Positions 52,396-60,142 of a stretch of DNA of 64,000 bases are shown here, piece after piece. The notes beneath the pieces were generated by a model. It made no database searches. It saw only the letters and a program-made list of their open reading frames with translations, and was not told the origin of the DNA. The first letter of the stretch is position 1. Every line of letters starts with the position of its first letter. The position numbers were made by a program, and so were the translations under genes. The stretch comes from CBDBCU01 sp965242615. GTDB taxonomy: Bacteria; Chloroflexota; Dehalococcoidia; Lucifugimonadales; UBA3495. Location: the NCBI GenBank assembly GCA_965242615.1, contig CBDESR010000004.1:496001-560000 (forward strand). The letters are read 5' to 3'.

Positions 52396-53061
52396 TTGCC
52401 CCCGTCCCAGCGTCCCCGCCGCTCTCGTAGCGGCCGCGTCCCTACTCCGGCCGCCATCCCCGTTCGCAAGCGGCCCAACCCTTGGTACATCGCCGCCGCC
52501 ATCACCGTCGCCGTCCTCGTCATCGGCGGCTTCATCGCCGAGGGCCTCGTCGGCATCCTCCCCAACAACTCCGGCCTCGGCGGCAGCAGCGAATATGTCG
52601 AGGGCGTCGGCGAGCAGCAGGAAATTATGCCCACCCGCAGCCATGTCGCCGAGGGCGTCTCCGTAACCTACAACACCACTCCCCCCACCTCCGGCGACCA
52701 TTGGGATTGGTGGGCCCGTTGCGGCTTCTACCCCGACGGTATGCCTGACGAGCGCATCGTCCACAACCTCGAACACGGCAACATCATCGTCAGCTACAAT
52801 CTCCCCGACCAAGCCCAAGTCCAGCAGCTCCGCGCCTTTATGGACAACTTCGAGCTGGCCCCCGCTTGGGCCGTCACCCGCTACTACGACCAAATCCCCC
52901 CCAACACCGTCGCCCTCTCCGCTTGGGGCGTCCTCGACACCATGCAAGGCGTCGACGAAACGCGCATCGAACGCTTCTTCCGCGAATACGCCGGCACCCT
53001 CGGCCCCGAATTCCCCAATGGCGCCCCCTGCACCGCCAGCGGCGTAATGGAATCCCCCTAA
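52396..53061 (+). CDS. DUF3105 membrane-anchored protein
   Basis: A 221-residue protein with a basic N-terminus, one transmembrane helix (about 30-55) and an outer DUF3105 domain. The domain shows P-P-T-S-G-D-H and H-N-L-E-H-G-N, the conserved His/Glu/Asp residues likely to bind a metal (copper or zinc suspected). DUF3105 proteins are common in actinobacteria and Chloroflexota; function unknown. The start is TTG with AGGAGG upstream. Its position between purC and purS is odd for a surface protein. Confidence 0.85.
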   Translation: MPPSQRPRRSRSGRVPTPAAIPVRKRPNPWYIAAAITVAVLVIGGFIAEGLVGILPNNSGLGGSSEYVEGVGEQQEIMPTRSHVAEGVSVTYNTTPPTSGDHWDWWARCGFYPDGMPDERIVHNLEHGNIIVSYNLPDQAQVQQLRAFMDNFELAPAWAVTRYYDQIPPNTVALSAWGVLDTMQGVDETRIERFFREYAGTLGPEFPNGAPCTASGVMESP

Positions 53062-53119
53062 ACCCGACACCCGGCGGCCGGCCCATCCCCAACCCGCCGG
53101 CCGCACCCAAAAGGATAAA

Positions 53120-53368
53120 ATGTACCTCGCCAAAATCTATGTAACCCTCAAACCCGCCGTCAACGACCCCCAAGGCAGCACCGTCCGCGCCGGCCTCCAC
53201 ACCCTCGGCTTCAACGCCGTCCACGACGTCCGCATCGGCAAATACCTCGAAATCCAACTCGACGCCCCCGACCAAACCCAAGCCCAAACCCAACTCTCCC
53301 AAATGTGCCAGCAGCTCCTCGCCAACCCCGTCATCGAGGACTACCGCATCACCCTCGAACCGGCCTAA
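53120..53368 (+). CDS. purS: phosphoribosylformylglycinamidine synthase subunit PurS
   Basis: An 82-residue PurS, the small structural partner that couples PurL (synthetase) and PurQ (glutaminase) to convert FGAR to FGAM. It shows the family V-x-V-x-L-K-x-x-V-x-D-P-Q-G-x-T pattern as V-T-L-K-P-A-V-N-D-P-Q-G-S-T, and the G-K-Y-L-E-I segment. purQ and purL, which normally follow, are absent here; a beta-propeller gene follows instead, after a repeat and a promoter. AAAGGA precedes the ATG. Confidence 0.9.
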   Translation: MYLAKIYVTLKPAVNDPQGSTVRAGLHTLGFNAVHDVRIGKYLEIQLDAPDQTQAQTQLSQMCQQLLANPVIEDYRITLEPA

Positions 53369-53407
53369 CCCCAGCCGCCAATCCCTTACCCCCGGTCCGT
53401 CCTTCCA

Positions 53408-53442
53408 TGTCATTCCGAGCGCAGCGAGGAATCTAAAATGCC
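53408..53442. repeat. CATTCCGAGCGCAGCGAGGA-type repeat
   Basis: A 35-bp sequence beginning TGTCATTCCGAGCGCAGCGA that recurs exactly at 54631-54664 in the same orientation. Both are intergenic. Very similar repeats are widespread in unrelated bacteria. Confidence 0.8.
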
Positions 53443-53481
53443 CGCCCTTAACCCCGTCAATGCCCCCTTTCCGCCTTAAAG

Positions 53482-53510
53482 TTGACAACCCTTGCCCTTT
53501 TTGTTGCAAT
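53482..53510 (+). promoter_or_regulatory. promoter of beta-propeller gene
   Basis: TTGACA at 53482-53487, 17 bp, TGCAAT at 53505-53510; start of transcription near 53517. Confidence 0.55.
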
Positions 53511-53551
53511 ACCGCCCAACCCTAGCCAACTTCCGCCAAGGAGATGACGCC

Positions 53552-54547
53552 GTGACCAACAACCACCACCAAACCTACGTATACGTCGGCGCCGAAAACA
53601 GCGGCCTCTACCGCCTCAACCCCGGCTCCGACCACTGGCAGGAACTCACCCACGGCCTCCCCGCAAACCCCATCGTCCCCGGCATCGCCATCCATCCCAG
53701 CAACCCCCAAATCATCTACGCCGGCACCCAAAACGGCCCCTACCGCAGTACCGACCGCGGCGACCACTGGGAACGCCTCGACTACCCCGACCTCGCCCCG
53801 CCGGTCTGGACTTTCCTCTTCCGCCCCCGCGACCCCAATGTAATGTACCTCGGCACCGCCCCCGGCGAACTCTACCGCAGCGTCAACGCCGGCGACTCTT
53901 GGCAAAAACTCAACTTCCCCCGCGGCGCCAGTGAAATCAGTATGGCATTCCCCACCCGCGTCATCGGCTTAACCGCCGACCCCAACTTTCCCGACGAAAT
54001 GTACGCCGCTCTCGAAGTCGCCGGCGTAATGCGCTCCCTCGACGGCGGCGACACTTGGGACGAAATCACCGGCTCCCTGGCCCCCAACGAGGACACCCTC
54101 GACCTCCACGGCGTCCAATGCACCGCCGCCTCCCCCCGCACCGTCTTTATCACCACCCGCGTCGGCCCCTACATCGGCCCCGACCGCGGCAGCGAATGGC
54201 TCCCCATCAACTTCGGCCAATTCTCCCCGATCACCTACACCCGCGACCTCTACGCCGCCCCCCACGACCCCAACCTCCTCTATGTCTCCATCGGCGCCGC
54301 CGCCCGCAGCCGCCAGGGCGCCCTCTACCGCAGCCGCGACCTCTTCAAGACCTTCGAGCGCGTCGGCCCCCCGGAAAACGCCGACAGCACCATGATGGCC
54401 GTCCGACTCGACCCCCGCGCCCCTGACCGCATCTATTGCGCCGCCCGTGACGGCCAAATCTTCGGCACGACAGACAACGGCCAAACCTGGCAACTCCACC
54501 CCCTCCCCGAAAAAGCCAAAGAAATCCGCGGCCTCGCCGTCGGCTAA
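53552..54547 (+). CDS. BNR/sortilin-like beta-propeller protein
   Basis: A 331-residue protein built of repeated S-x-D-x-G-x-x-W Asp-box blades: Y-R-S-T-D-R-G-D-H-W, Y-R-S-V-N-A-G-D-S-W, M-R-S-L-D-G-G-D-T-W and G-T-T-D-N-G-Q-T-W. This is typical of the VPS10/photosystem stability factor-like propellers. No signal peptide is seen, so it is likely cytoplasmic, though some lack one and are still exported. There is no glycosidase catalytic set. The GTG at 53552 has AAGGAG upstream. Function unknown; ligand binding or assembly is the usual guess. Confidence 0.82.
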   Translation: MTNNHHQTYVYVGAENSGLYRLNPGSDHWQELTHGLPANPIVPGIAIHPSNPQIIYAGTQNGPYRSTDRGDHWERLDYPDLAPPVWTFLFRPRDPNVMYLGTAPGELYRSVNAGDSWQKLNFPRGASEISMAFPTRVIGLTADPNFPDEMYAALEVAGVMRSLDGGDTWDEITGSLAPNEDTLDLHGVQCTAASPRTVFITTRVGPYIGPDRGSEWLPINFGQFSPITYTRDLYAAPHDPNLLYVSIGAAARSRQGALYRSRDLFKTFERVGPPENADSTMMAVRLDPRAPDRIYCAARDGQIFGTTDNGQTWQLHPLPEKAKEIRGLAVG

Positions 54548-54630
54548 CCCCCGGAACTCCCCCCTCTCCATCCCCAAACCCAAAACTTTTGCGGGGGGTA
54601 CTGCTTATGTCATTCCAAGCATATCCCCCA

Positions 54631-54664
54631 TGTCATTCCGAGCGCAGCGAGGAATCTAAAATGC
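54631..54664. repeat. CATTCCGAGCGCAGCGAGGA-type repeat, second copy
   Basis: An exact second copy of the repeat at 53408-53442. A partial related TGTCATTCCAAGC lies just before it, near 54608. Confidence 0.8.
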
Positions 54665-54706
54665 CGCCCCCGCAACCACCTTCAACACAACCAGCCCTCC
54701 CCAACT

Positions 54707-54775
54707 CCAAAAGTTTTGAGGGGGCGCGGGGGAACTTTTACAAAAGTTCCCCCGCCGTCTCCCATCCTCCTGCAG
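54707..54775. repeat. about 65-bp palindromic intergenic repeat, copy 2
   Basis: CAAAAGTTTTGAGGGGGCGC, then a GGGGGAACTTTT/AAAAGTTCCCCC hairpin, then GCCGTCTCCCATCCTCC. It matches 56002-56067 almost base for base, and 32645-32712 in reverse. Confidence 0.85.
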
Positions 54776-54797
54776 CCATCATTCCCGCCCTCCCATC

Positions 54798-54863
54798 ATC
54801 ATTCCCACGAAAGTGGGAATCCCGAACAACAACCGTCATTCCCGCGCAAGCGGGGATCCAGAA
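54798..54863. repeat. two adjacent ATTCCC-N8-GGGAAT palindromes
   Basis: ATTCCC-ACGAAAGT-GGGAAT at 54801-54820 and ATTCCC-GCGCAAGC-GGGGAT at about 54838-54857. With the repeats at 54631 and 54707 they fill most of the 415-bp spacer 54548-54962. Confidence 0.8.
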
Positions 54864-54898
54864 AGGCCACCCTCTCCCAATTCCCCCCACATCCCAGG

Positions 54899-54927
54899 TT
54901 GACAACCTCAGCCTCATCCTGTTACCG
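54899..54927 (+). promoter_or_regulatory. candidate promoter of secreted protein gene
   Basis: TTGACA at 54899-54904, 17 bp, TTACCG at 54922-54927. The -35 is perfect and the -10 poor. Confidence 0.4.
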
Positions 54928-54962
54928 TAACCTCACCTCGAACTTTCCCCCAGGAGGTCGCT

Positions 54963-55911
54963 ATGTTCCCCTTGCCCCTCAAACTAATCCTCTCCCTGAC
55001 CACCCTATCTCTCCTCCTGGTCGCCGCCGCCTTCACCCCTAACAGCGGCCGCGCCGAACCCGCCCTCACCTCCTCCAATTCCGTACTACCCCCCCCCTGA
55101 ACACTTGTTCTATGTAGACGTCGCCCAAGCCGCCCCCCGCTCCATCCCCTGGAACTGTGACGACTGGCAAGCCGCCCCCGCCGTTGCCGACGCCGACGAT
55201 GCCCGCGTCTCGATGATCCTCGAATCCCTCGCCGCCAACCGCGGCAAAGCCATCTACTGCGCCATCGACCAGTCCGACACCTGGACCAAGTCCGAAACCT
55301 GGCTTGCCGGCCGCGACCGCAACGAACGCGACGACACCGTCTACTTCGGCCAAAGCGGCAACTTCCGCGGCTTCCTCGCCGCCCAAGAGGGCTACCTCAC
55401 CGACGGCGAATCCGGTGTAACCGGCGTCAGCCGCGACCTCATCTTTGAATTCCCCCGGGAGGAGCGGAAACGGCGGCGGTACCGGACCTTTAAGGCGTGC
55501 CCGGCTTATGATGCCGCGCAACAGCATCCGCCTTATTCCCCATGTGTGTTGCAGACCGGCTTGCACAGCACGGCGGGGGCGGCAAACTCCAATCGCGCTA
55601 CCGCTCTAGCCAACGCTAACACCCAGTGGTTCACCCCGGCCGGGCGCCCCGCGGCGGTCAACACCGCTGAAAAGTACACGGCTTGGTTGGAAGTATCCGC
55701 CCGTCAAGCCGACGCTAACGCCCAAGCGGCAGCCGCCTGCCGCGCCCGCGGCGCCCGTTTGACCGGGCGCGCCCGGATCCGGATTCAACCCGGTACGACC
55801 CGGGTAGTCGATACCTTTTACTACAGCGAAAACTTGGCCGGCGGCGGCAATTATCAGTTCCGGGTAGGCGGCCAAATCTATTTCGACGCTACCTGCAAAA
55901 AACGCCGGTAG
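54963..55911 (+). CDS. secreted protein split at a C9 tract
   Basis: An ATG at 54963 with AGGAGG encodes a 45-residue leader: K-L, then a hydrophobic stretch L-I-L-S-L-T-T-L-S-L-L-L, ending near G-R-A-E-P. It stops at TGA directly after nine C (55089-55097). With eight C the frame would continue as P-P-P-E-H-L-F-Y-V-D-V into the long reading frame that ends at 55911. The mature part (about 268 residues) is rich in Ala and has Cys residues likely to form disulfides. It includes Y-C-A-I-D-Q and N-E-R-D-D-T-V-Y-F-G. I do not recognise the family. Phase variation or a base-call error would both explain the split. Confidence 0.6.
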
Positions 55912-56001
55912 CCGCGGTTCGCCCGTGCCAGCGGCCTGGCGCAGCGGATTACTCTGACCCACCCCAAGGGGCGGGCCATTCCAAGCCCAACCACCCCCAA
56001 A

Positions 56002-56067
56002 CCCAAAAGTTTTGAGGGGGCGCGGGGGAACTTTTACAAAAGTTCCCCCGCCGTCTCCCAATCCTCC
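56002..56067. repeat. about 65-bp palindromic intergenic repeat, copy 3
   Basis: CCCAAAAGTTTTGAGGGGGC followed by the same hairpin and GCCGTCTCCCAATCCTCC. It is nearly identical to the copy at 54707-54775. An ATTCCC-ACGAAAAT-GGGAAT palindrome follows at 56129-56158. Confidence 0.85.
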
Positions 56068-56205
56068 GGCAACCGTCATTCCCCCGCCCTAACTCTCATC
56101 CTCCAGCAACCATCCTTCCCGCCCTCCTACCGTCATTCCCACGAAAATGGGAATCCAGAACTCCCATTCCCAAAACCAATTCCGAAAATTCATCCCATTT
56201 CCATC

Positions 56206-56234
56206 TTGACAACTATAATTCCCGCCCCCATAAT
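56206..56234 (+). promoter_or_regulatory. promoter of RNA copy B
   Basis: TTGACA at 56206-56211, exactly 17 bp, CATAAT at 56229-56234. Transcription should start near 56241. Confidence 0.7.
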
Positions 56235-56240
56235 AAAAAT

Positions 56241-56715
56241 TGCGAAGGTCAGACCTAGCCCCGGGACGCCGGGTCTCAAAACGATACGCTAGCTTACCGT
56301 GAAATACAGCTCACAGCGCGCTGTGGACGCCCCCGGCCCCCGCGGCCGTCAAGCGTCCCGCTCCTAACCTCCGGGGAACCGGCCTAAGGCCCCGTACTTC
56401 CCCCACCGGAGCAGCGGAAAACGGCAAATCCCAACCGCCGCCAAACCGCTATTCCTTCCCTACAGGAGCTGGAGTTAATAGGTTGACTGGAGGGTCGGTC
56501 AACCCCGGTAGCTGGACTGGGCCAAAACGCCGGTAGTGGCAACCATACCCAGCGGCGTAAGTAGCCACCCCAAGGTCTAGTTTGCCGTCAGGCAGCTGGG
56601 TCGGGAAACTCCGAGCGGATGCAAGCCAGGATACCCCTCGGAGCAGGCAACCCAATGGCCCCCTTGCCAACCCCCTCCCGCAAGGGCGGAACCTCCGGCC
56701 AGAAGTTCCGCCCCC
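56241..56715 (+). ncRNA. long structured RNA, copy B of a two-copy family
   Basis: About 475 nt without a plausible ORF, homologous to 32040-32489 (minus). Shared blocks lie in the same order: CGCTAGCTTACCGT (56287-56300), AGGTTGACTGGAGG (56480-56493), GGCAACCATACCCA (56538-56551), GGATGCAAGCCAGGATACCC (56617-56636) and GAGCAGGCAACCCAATG (56641-56657). Stems are kept while sequences differ: for example the hairpin after block one is CACAGC/GCTGTG here and CCCAC/GTGGG in copy A. It ends in a GGGCGGAAC/GTTCCGCCC hairpin (56684-56713). Its own promoter precedes it. The family is not recognised. Confidence 0.75.
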
Positions 56716-56904
56716 CGCGACTTACCCCAAAGTTAAACCCACCCCTCAAAGGAGCCTTCCAATGTAAATAAATCCGGGGCAGCCCCCACGGCTGCCCCCC
56801 TTTCCCGTGCCTTGGCCCAACCCGACTTGGTTCCTCTTACCTGCAATCCTTTCCCACTCACCCTTAACCTGCGCCGGCCCAACCAATCCCGACCCCGCCC
56901 CGCC

Positions 56905-57492
56905 CTACCCCCCAACCTTCTCCCGCAGCAGCCCAATCAACTCCTCCACCGTCGCCTGCTGCCACGCCTCCGCCCGCGCCCCCATCCGCAGCCGCCGTTC
57001 CCGCCCAAACTCCTGATCGCTAATCTCCGGATTCTCCGCCCGTATCGCCGCCTCAATCTCCCTAGTCTCCCGATCCGCCACCGCCGGCCGCTCAATCCAA
57101 TGGCAGATATACCCATGCTCCGCCGTATAAAATACCGCCGTCGGAATGGACATCCACTGCCCTTCCTTCAGAAACTCATTCATAATGTCATGATGCTGAT
57201 CCCGCGGGAAAATCCGCAGCTCCCAACCCGCCGCCTCCGCCATCCGCGCCAAAACCGGCAAACCCCGCACCACATCCCCGCACCAATCCTCCCCCAACAG
57301 CAGCAACTTCGCCGGCCCCGCCGGCCGCTCCGCCAACTCCCGCAGCGCCGCCGCATCCCCCGCCCTCACCTCAAAATTGGCGTAAAACCCCTCCATCCGC
57401 TCCTTGTTCACCTTCGCCTGCGCCATAAAATCCGCATACCCCAGCCCCTCGCTGAACCGCTGCGGCGTCACCACGCTCGTCTCCATCGCCAT
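56905..57492 (-). CDS. thioredoxin-family protein with single active-site Cys
   Basis: A 195-residue thioredoxin-fold protein of the Thioredoxin_9 type. The active site is E-D-W-C71-G-D-V, so the second Cys of C-x-x-C is missing. The cis-Pro lies in the S-I-P-T-A-V-F-Y strand. Such proteins may act as monothiol or bacilliredoxin-like reductases; members of the family are largely uncharacterised. GAGGAGG precedes the ATG. It follows a candidate selenocysteine glutaredoxin gene by about 155 bp on the same strand, suggesting a redox unit. Confidence 0.82.
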   Translation of the reverse strand: MAMETSVVTPQRFSEGLGYADFMAQAKVNKERMEGFYANFEVRAGDAAALRELAERPAGPAKLLLLGEDWCGDVVRGLPVLARMAEAAGWELRIFPRDQHHDIMNEFLKEGQWMSIPTAVFYTAEHGYICHWIERPAVADRETREIEAAIRAENPEISDQEFGRERRLRMGARAEAWQQATVEELIGLLREKVGG

Positions 57493-57647
57493 AATCCAAC
57501 CTCCTCAATCCTTATGTTCCTGCGAACCCCGAAAAGAATCCGCCCCCTACGGAAAACCCCGGACGACCACGCCAACCGTTCCGCCGTTCCTGATTGCGCC
57601 GGAAAATCCCGGAAACCCGGACGACCTACCGGCCGTCACCCGATTTC

Positions 57648-57863
57648 TCAACCCCGCTGCCCCTCAAACCCGATTTCCACCCGCCCATCCGGATAAACGA
57701 TAATCGGCACCACATCCCCATACAGCAGCGCCTCATCCAGGGTATCCTGACCCTGATCCACCCGCCGCTCCTCATACTCAATCCCCTGCCGACGCCACGC
57801 GTCGCGCAACCGATCCGACGCCGGTCACACCGTCAAAGTATAAACCACCGGCACCTCTGCCAT
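57648..57863 (-). CDS. candidate selenocysteine-containing glutaredoxin-like protein
   Basis: A 71-codon frame with an in-frame TGA at codon 13 (57825-57827). Read through, it gives a small glutaredoxin fold. Strand V-V-Y-T-L-T precedes active site V-U-P-A-S-D, at the position of C-P-x-C. Then come helix R-L-R-D-A-W-R-R-Q-G-I, strand E-Y-E-E-R-R-V-D, a second helix, the cis-Pro V-V-P-I-I-V, and Y-P-D-G-R-V-E-I-G-F. Just after TGA, GCGTCG and CGACGC form a 6-bp stem with GATCGGTTGCG as loop, holding a GGUU, a plausible bacterial SECIS. GGAGG suits the ATG at 57863. The alternative is a nonsense-mutated Cys gene. Confidence 0.6.
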
Positions 57864-58023
57864 AGCCATTCCCTCCCGCCAAATCTGCCTTAGCCCCCCA
57901 GCGCCATCATCATCCCGCCTACCCCCGCAAGAACCAACGCCCGCCCATTCTACACCCCCCAACCCCTTATGTCACCCACTCCCTCGCCCAATGCGAATCC
58001 AGATACAGCCCAAACCCATCCCA

Positions 58024-59511
58024 TCACTCCAACCGCTCAAACTTGATACCCAAAACCGGAAAATCCGCCCCGGCCTCCGCCGGAACTTTAGCCCATTCCG
58101 CCAAACGGCAACCCACCACCCACGCAATTCCCCCTTCCGTAACCAGCAGCGGTATCCCGTCCCGCCGCTCCCGGGGTATCCGGGCATCCGTAAAGAAATC
58201 CTGCAACTTCTTAACCCCGGTCATCCCCAACGGCTGCAATCGGTCGCCCGGCCGTCGCCCCCGTACCAACCCGCCGCTGCCCAAAACTCCTCGATTCAGA
58301 TACGCCGCCAACGGATTGCCTTCCTCCCCATCATCTATCTCCCCCCAAGCCGCCACCCGCTGCGTAACCCGCCAGCCCGGAATCTCCGTAACCGTTTCCC
58401 TATCCCCTACCGCCGGCCAATTCAACCGATATTCCCCTGCCAAAACCGGATAATCCGCCGCCGCTCCCTCCTCCCGCCGCCGCAAAATCAACCGTCCGCC
58501 TTCCGCTCCCAGTTGCAGCCCGCCCGGCAAATCCAAACTCAATCCCGACGCCTTGGCCTCTGCTAGTTCCGCCATTGCTCTGAGGTGGCTTTCCCCCAAT
58601 CGCCGCGCTTCCCCGGTCAACTCAATGTACCCCCGCCGCAATACCCGCCGCCGCAACGCCGGGTGCAATGCCAACACCACCGCCCGGTCAAAAATCACCG
58701 CTGCCTGGCCGCCATCCGCTCCTCCTCTGACCACCAACGGCCAAACCCGTTCCGTCTCCCCCTCCAGATAATCCAACTCCAACGCCGCCGTCCGCGCCAG
58801 CCGCGCCAACGCCGCCCGCACCCGCGGGTTATATTCCGCCGCCAGATAGGGCATTAAATCCTGCCGTACCCGGTTGCGCGTGAACTGAAACATTGCATTG
58901 CCGCTATCCTCCCGAAACGGCCGCCCCAACTCCTGGCAATACGCCGCCGTTTCCGCCTTGGTAACTTCCAGCAGCGGCCGAAACAACGCCGGCGTTGCCA
59001 ACCCCGGTGGCCAAGGCCACGGCGCAACCTCCGTCATCCCCCGCAATCCCGTCAACCCGGCCCCCCGCAGCAGATGCAGCAGCGTAGTTTCCGCCAGGTC
59101 GTCCTCGGTATGCCCTACCGCTACCGCCGCCGCGCCTGCCTGCGCCGCCACCGCCGCCAGAAACGCATACCGCATTTCCCGCGCCCCCTGCTCAAAGGAC
59201 GAAATGCCCCGTTCTTGCTGATACGCTATCGGATCCCGTTTCTCCACCGCCACCGGCAGCCCCAACTCCCCGGCCAAACTCTCCACAAACCGGGCATCCT
59301 CATCCGCCTCCTCGCCCCGAAAGTCATGGTTCAGATGGGCTACATACAGCCGAATACCACAAGCCGCGCTAACCCGGTGCAGGCTATAAAGCAAAGTCGA
59401 GGAATCCGCCCCGCCCGAAACTCCCACCACCAGCGTAACCCCGGCATTAGCATAGCCCGCCCGCCGCAGCGCAGCCGCTACTTGCCGGTCAACCTTTGCA
59501 ACAACCGCCAT
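58024..59511 (-). CDS. tilS: tRNA(Ile)-lysidine synthetase
   Basis: A 495-residue TilS (counting from the ATG at 59511). It converts C34 of tRNA-Ile(CAU) to lysidine so that AUA is read. The PP-loop ATPase motif is V-S-G-G-A-D-S-S, and H-L-N-H-D-F-R and G-H-T-E-D-D-L-A-E-T are TilS signatures. The C-terminal domains (TilS and TilS_C) are present, with R-R-P-G-D-R-L-Q-P-L-G-M-T-G. Start candidates are 59511 and 59532; the latter overlaps the upstream histidine phosphatase gene. Long intergenic spacer 57864-58023 downstream holds nothing recognisable. Confidence 0.93.
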   Translation of the reverse strand: MAVVAKVDRQVAAALRRAGYANAGVTLVVGVSGGADSSTLLYSLHRVSAACGIRLYVAHLNHDFRGEEADEDARFVESLAGELGLPVAVEKRDPIAYQQERGISSFEQGAREMRYAFLAAVAAQAGAAAVAVGHTEDDLAETTLLHLLRGAGLTGLRGMTEVAPWPWPPGLATPALFRPLLEVTKAETAAYCQELGRPFREDSGNAMFQFTRNRVRQDLMPYLAAEYNPRVRAALARLARTAALELDYLEGETERVWPLVVRGGADGGQAAVIFDRAVVLALHPALRRRVLRRGYIELTGEARRLGESHLRAMAELAEAKASGLSLDLPGGLQLGAEGGRLILRRREEGAAADYPVLAGEYRLNWPAVGDRETVTEIPGWRVTQRVAAWGEIDDGEEGNPLAAYLNRGVLGSGGLVRGRRPGDRLQPLGMTGVKKLQDFFTDARIPRERRDGIPLLVTEGGIAWVVGCRLAEWAKVPAEAGADFPVLGIKFERLE

Positions 59512-59518
59512 CGCCGCC

Positions 59519-60142
59519 CTAATCCGAACCATTCCCCTGCGCCAAATGCCCGGTAGCGTTGTAATAAAGCAGACGCCGACCCCGCGGCCCGCTGTCAAAA
59601 AGGCTCACCGACCCCAAACTCAAGTCCATCCGGTGAAAATTCGCCAACGGCATCCCCAGCAGCCGGGCACAAATGGCGCGGATGGCAAAGTTATGGGAAA
59701 TCAGCGCCAGATTATCCTCCGGGCCGTGCAACCGCTCCAACTCCAACACCACCGCCCACGCCCGTTCCTGTAGCCCCGCCAGAGACTCGCCGCCCGGCAT
59801 CACCACTTCCGCGGGGTAGTCCCGCCAAGTGTCATACACTTCCGGCCAACCGGCCCGCATCGCTTCCCCCTCAATCCCCTCCAACTCCCCCAACGCCATC
59901 TCTTTCAGCCCATCCTGCACCGCTACCGACAAACCCGTCCGCCGCGCCATCGCCGCCGCCACCTGCATCGTCCGCCCCAAGGGACTGGCGTAAATCGCTG
60001 TCAAGCCCCACTCTTGCGCCGCGGCCGCCGTATCCTCCGCCTGCGCCAAACCCCGCTCATTCAACGCCGTATCGCTCTGCCCCTGAAACCGACCTCGCCG
60101 ATTCCAGTCCGTTTCCCCGTGACGGATTAAGTAAAACTTCAC
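59519..60142 (-). CDS. histidine phosphatase family protein
   Basis: A 207-residue phosphoglycerate mutase-like phosphatase. The R-H-G-E-T motif with the catalytic His is near the start, the second catalytic His lies in I-S-H-N-F, and the E-M-A-L-G-E-L-E-G segment supplies the Glu. Candidates are CobC (alpha-ribazole phosphatase) or a broad sugar phosphatase like PhoE. CobC would suit a B12-producing genome, but the gene is not in the cobalamin operon. The ATG overlaps the CNNM gene stop by 4 bp. Confidence 0.85.
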   Translation of the reverse strand: MKFYLIRHGETDWNRRGRFQGQSDTALNERGLAQAEDTAAAAQEWGLTAIYASPLGRTMQVAAAMARRTGLSVAVQDGLKEMALGELEGIEGEAMRAGWPEVYDTWRDYPAEVVMPGGESLAGLQERAWAVVLELERLHGPEDNLALISHNFAIRAICARLLGMPLANFHRMDLSLGSVSLFDSGPRGRRLLYYNATGHLAQGNGSD

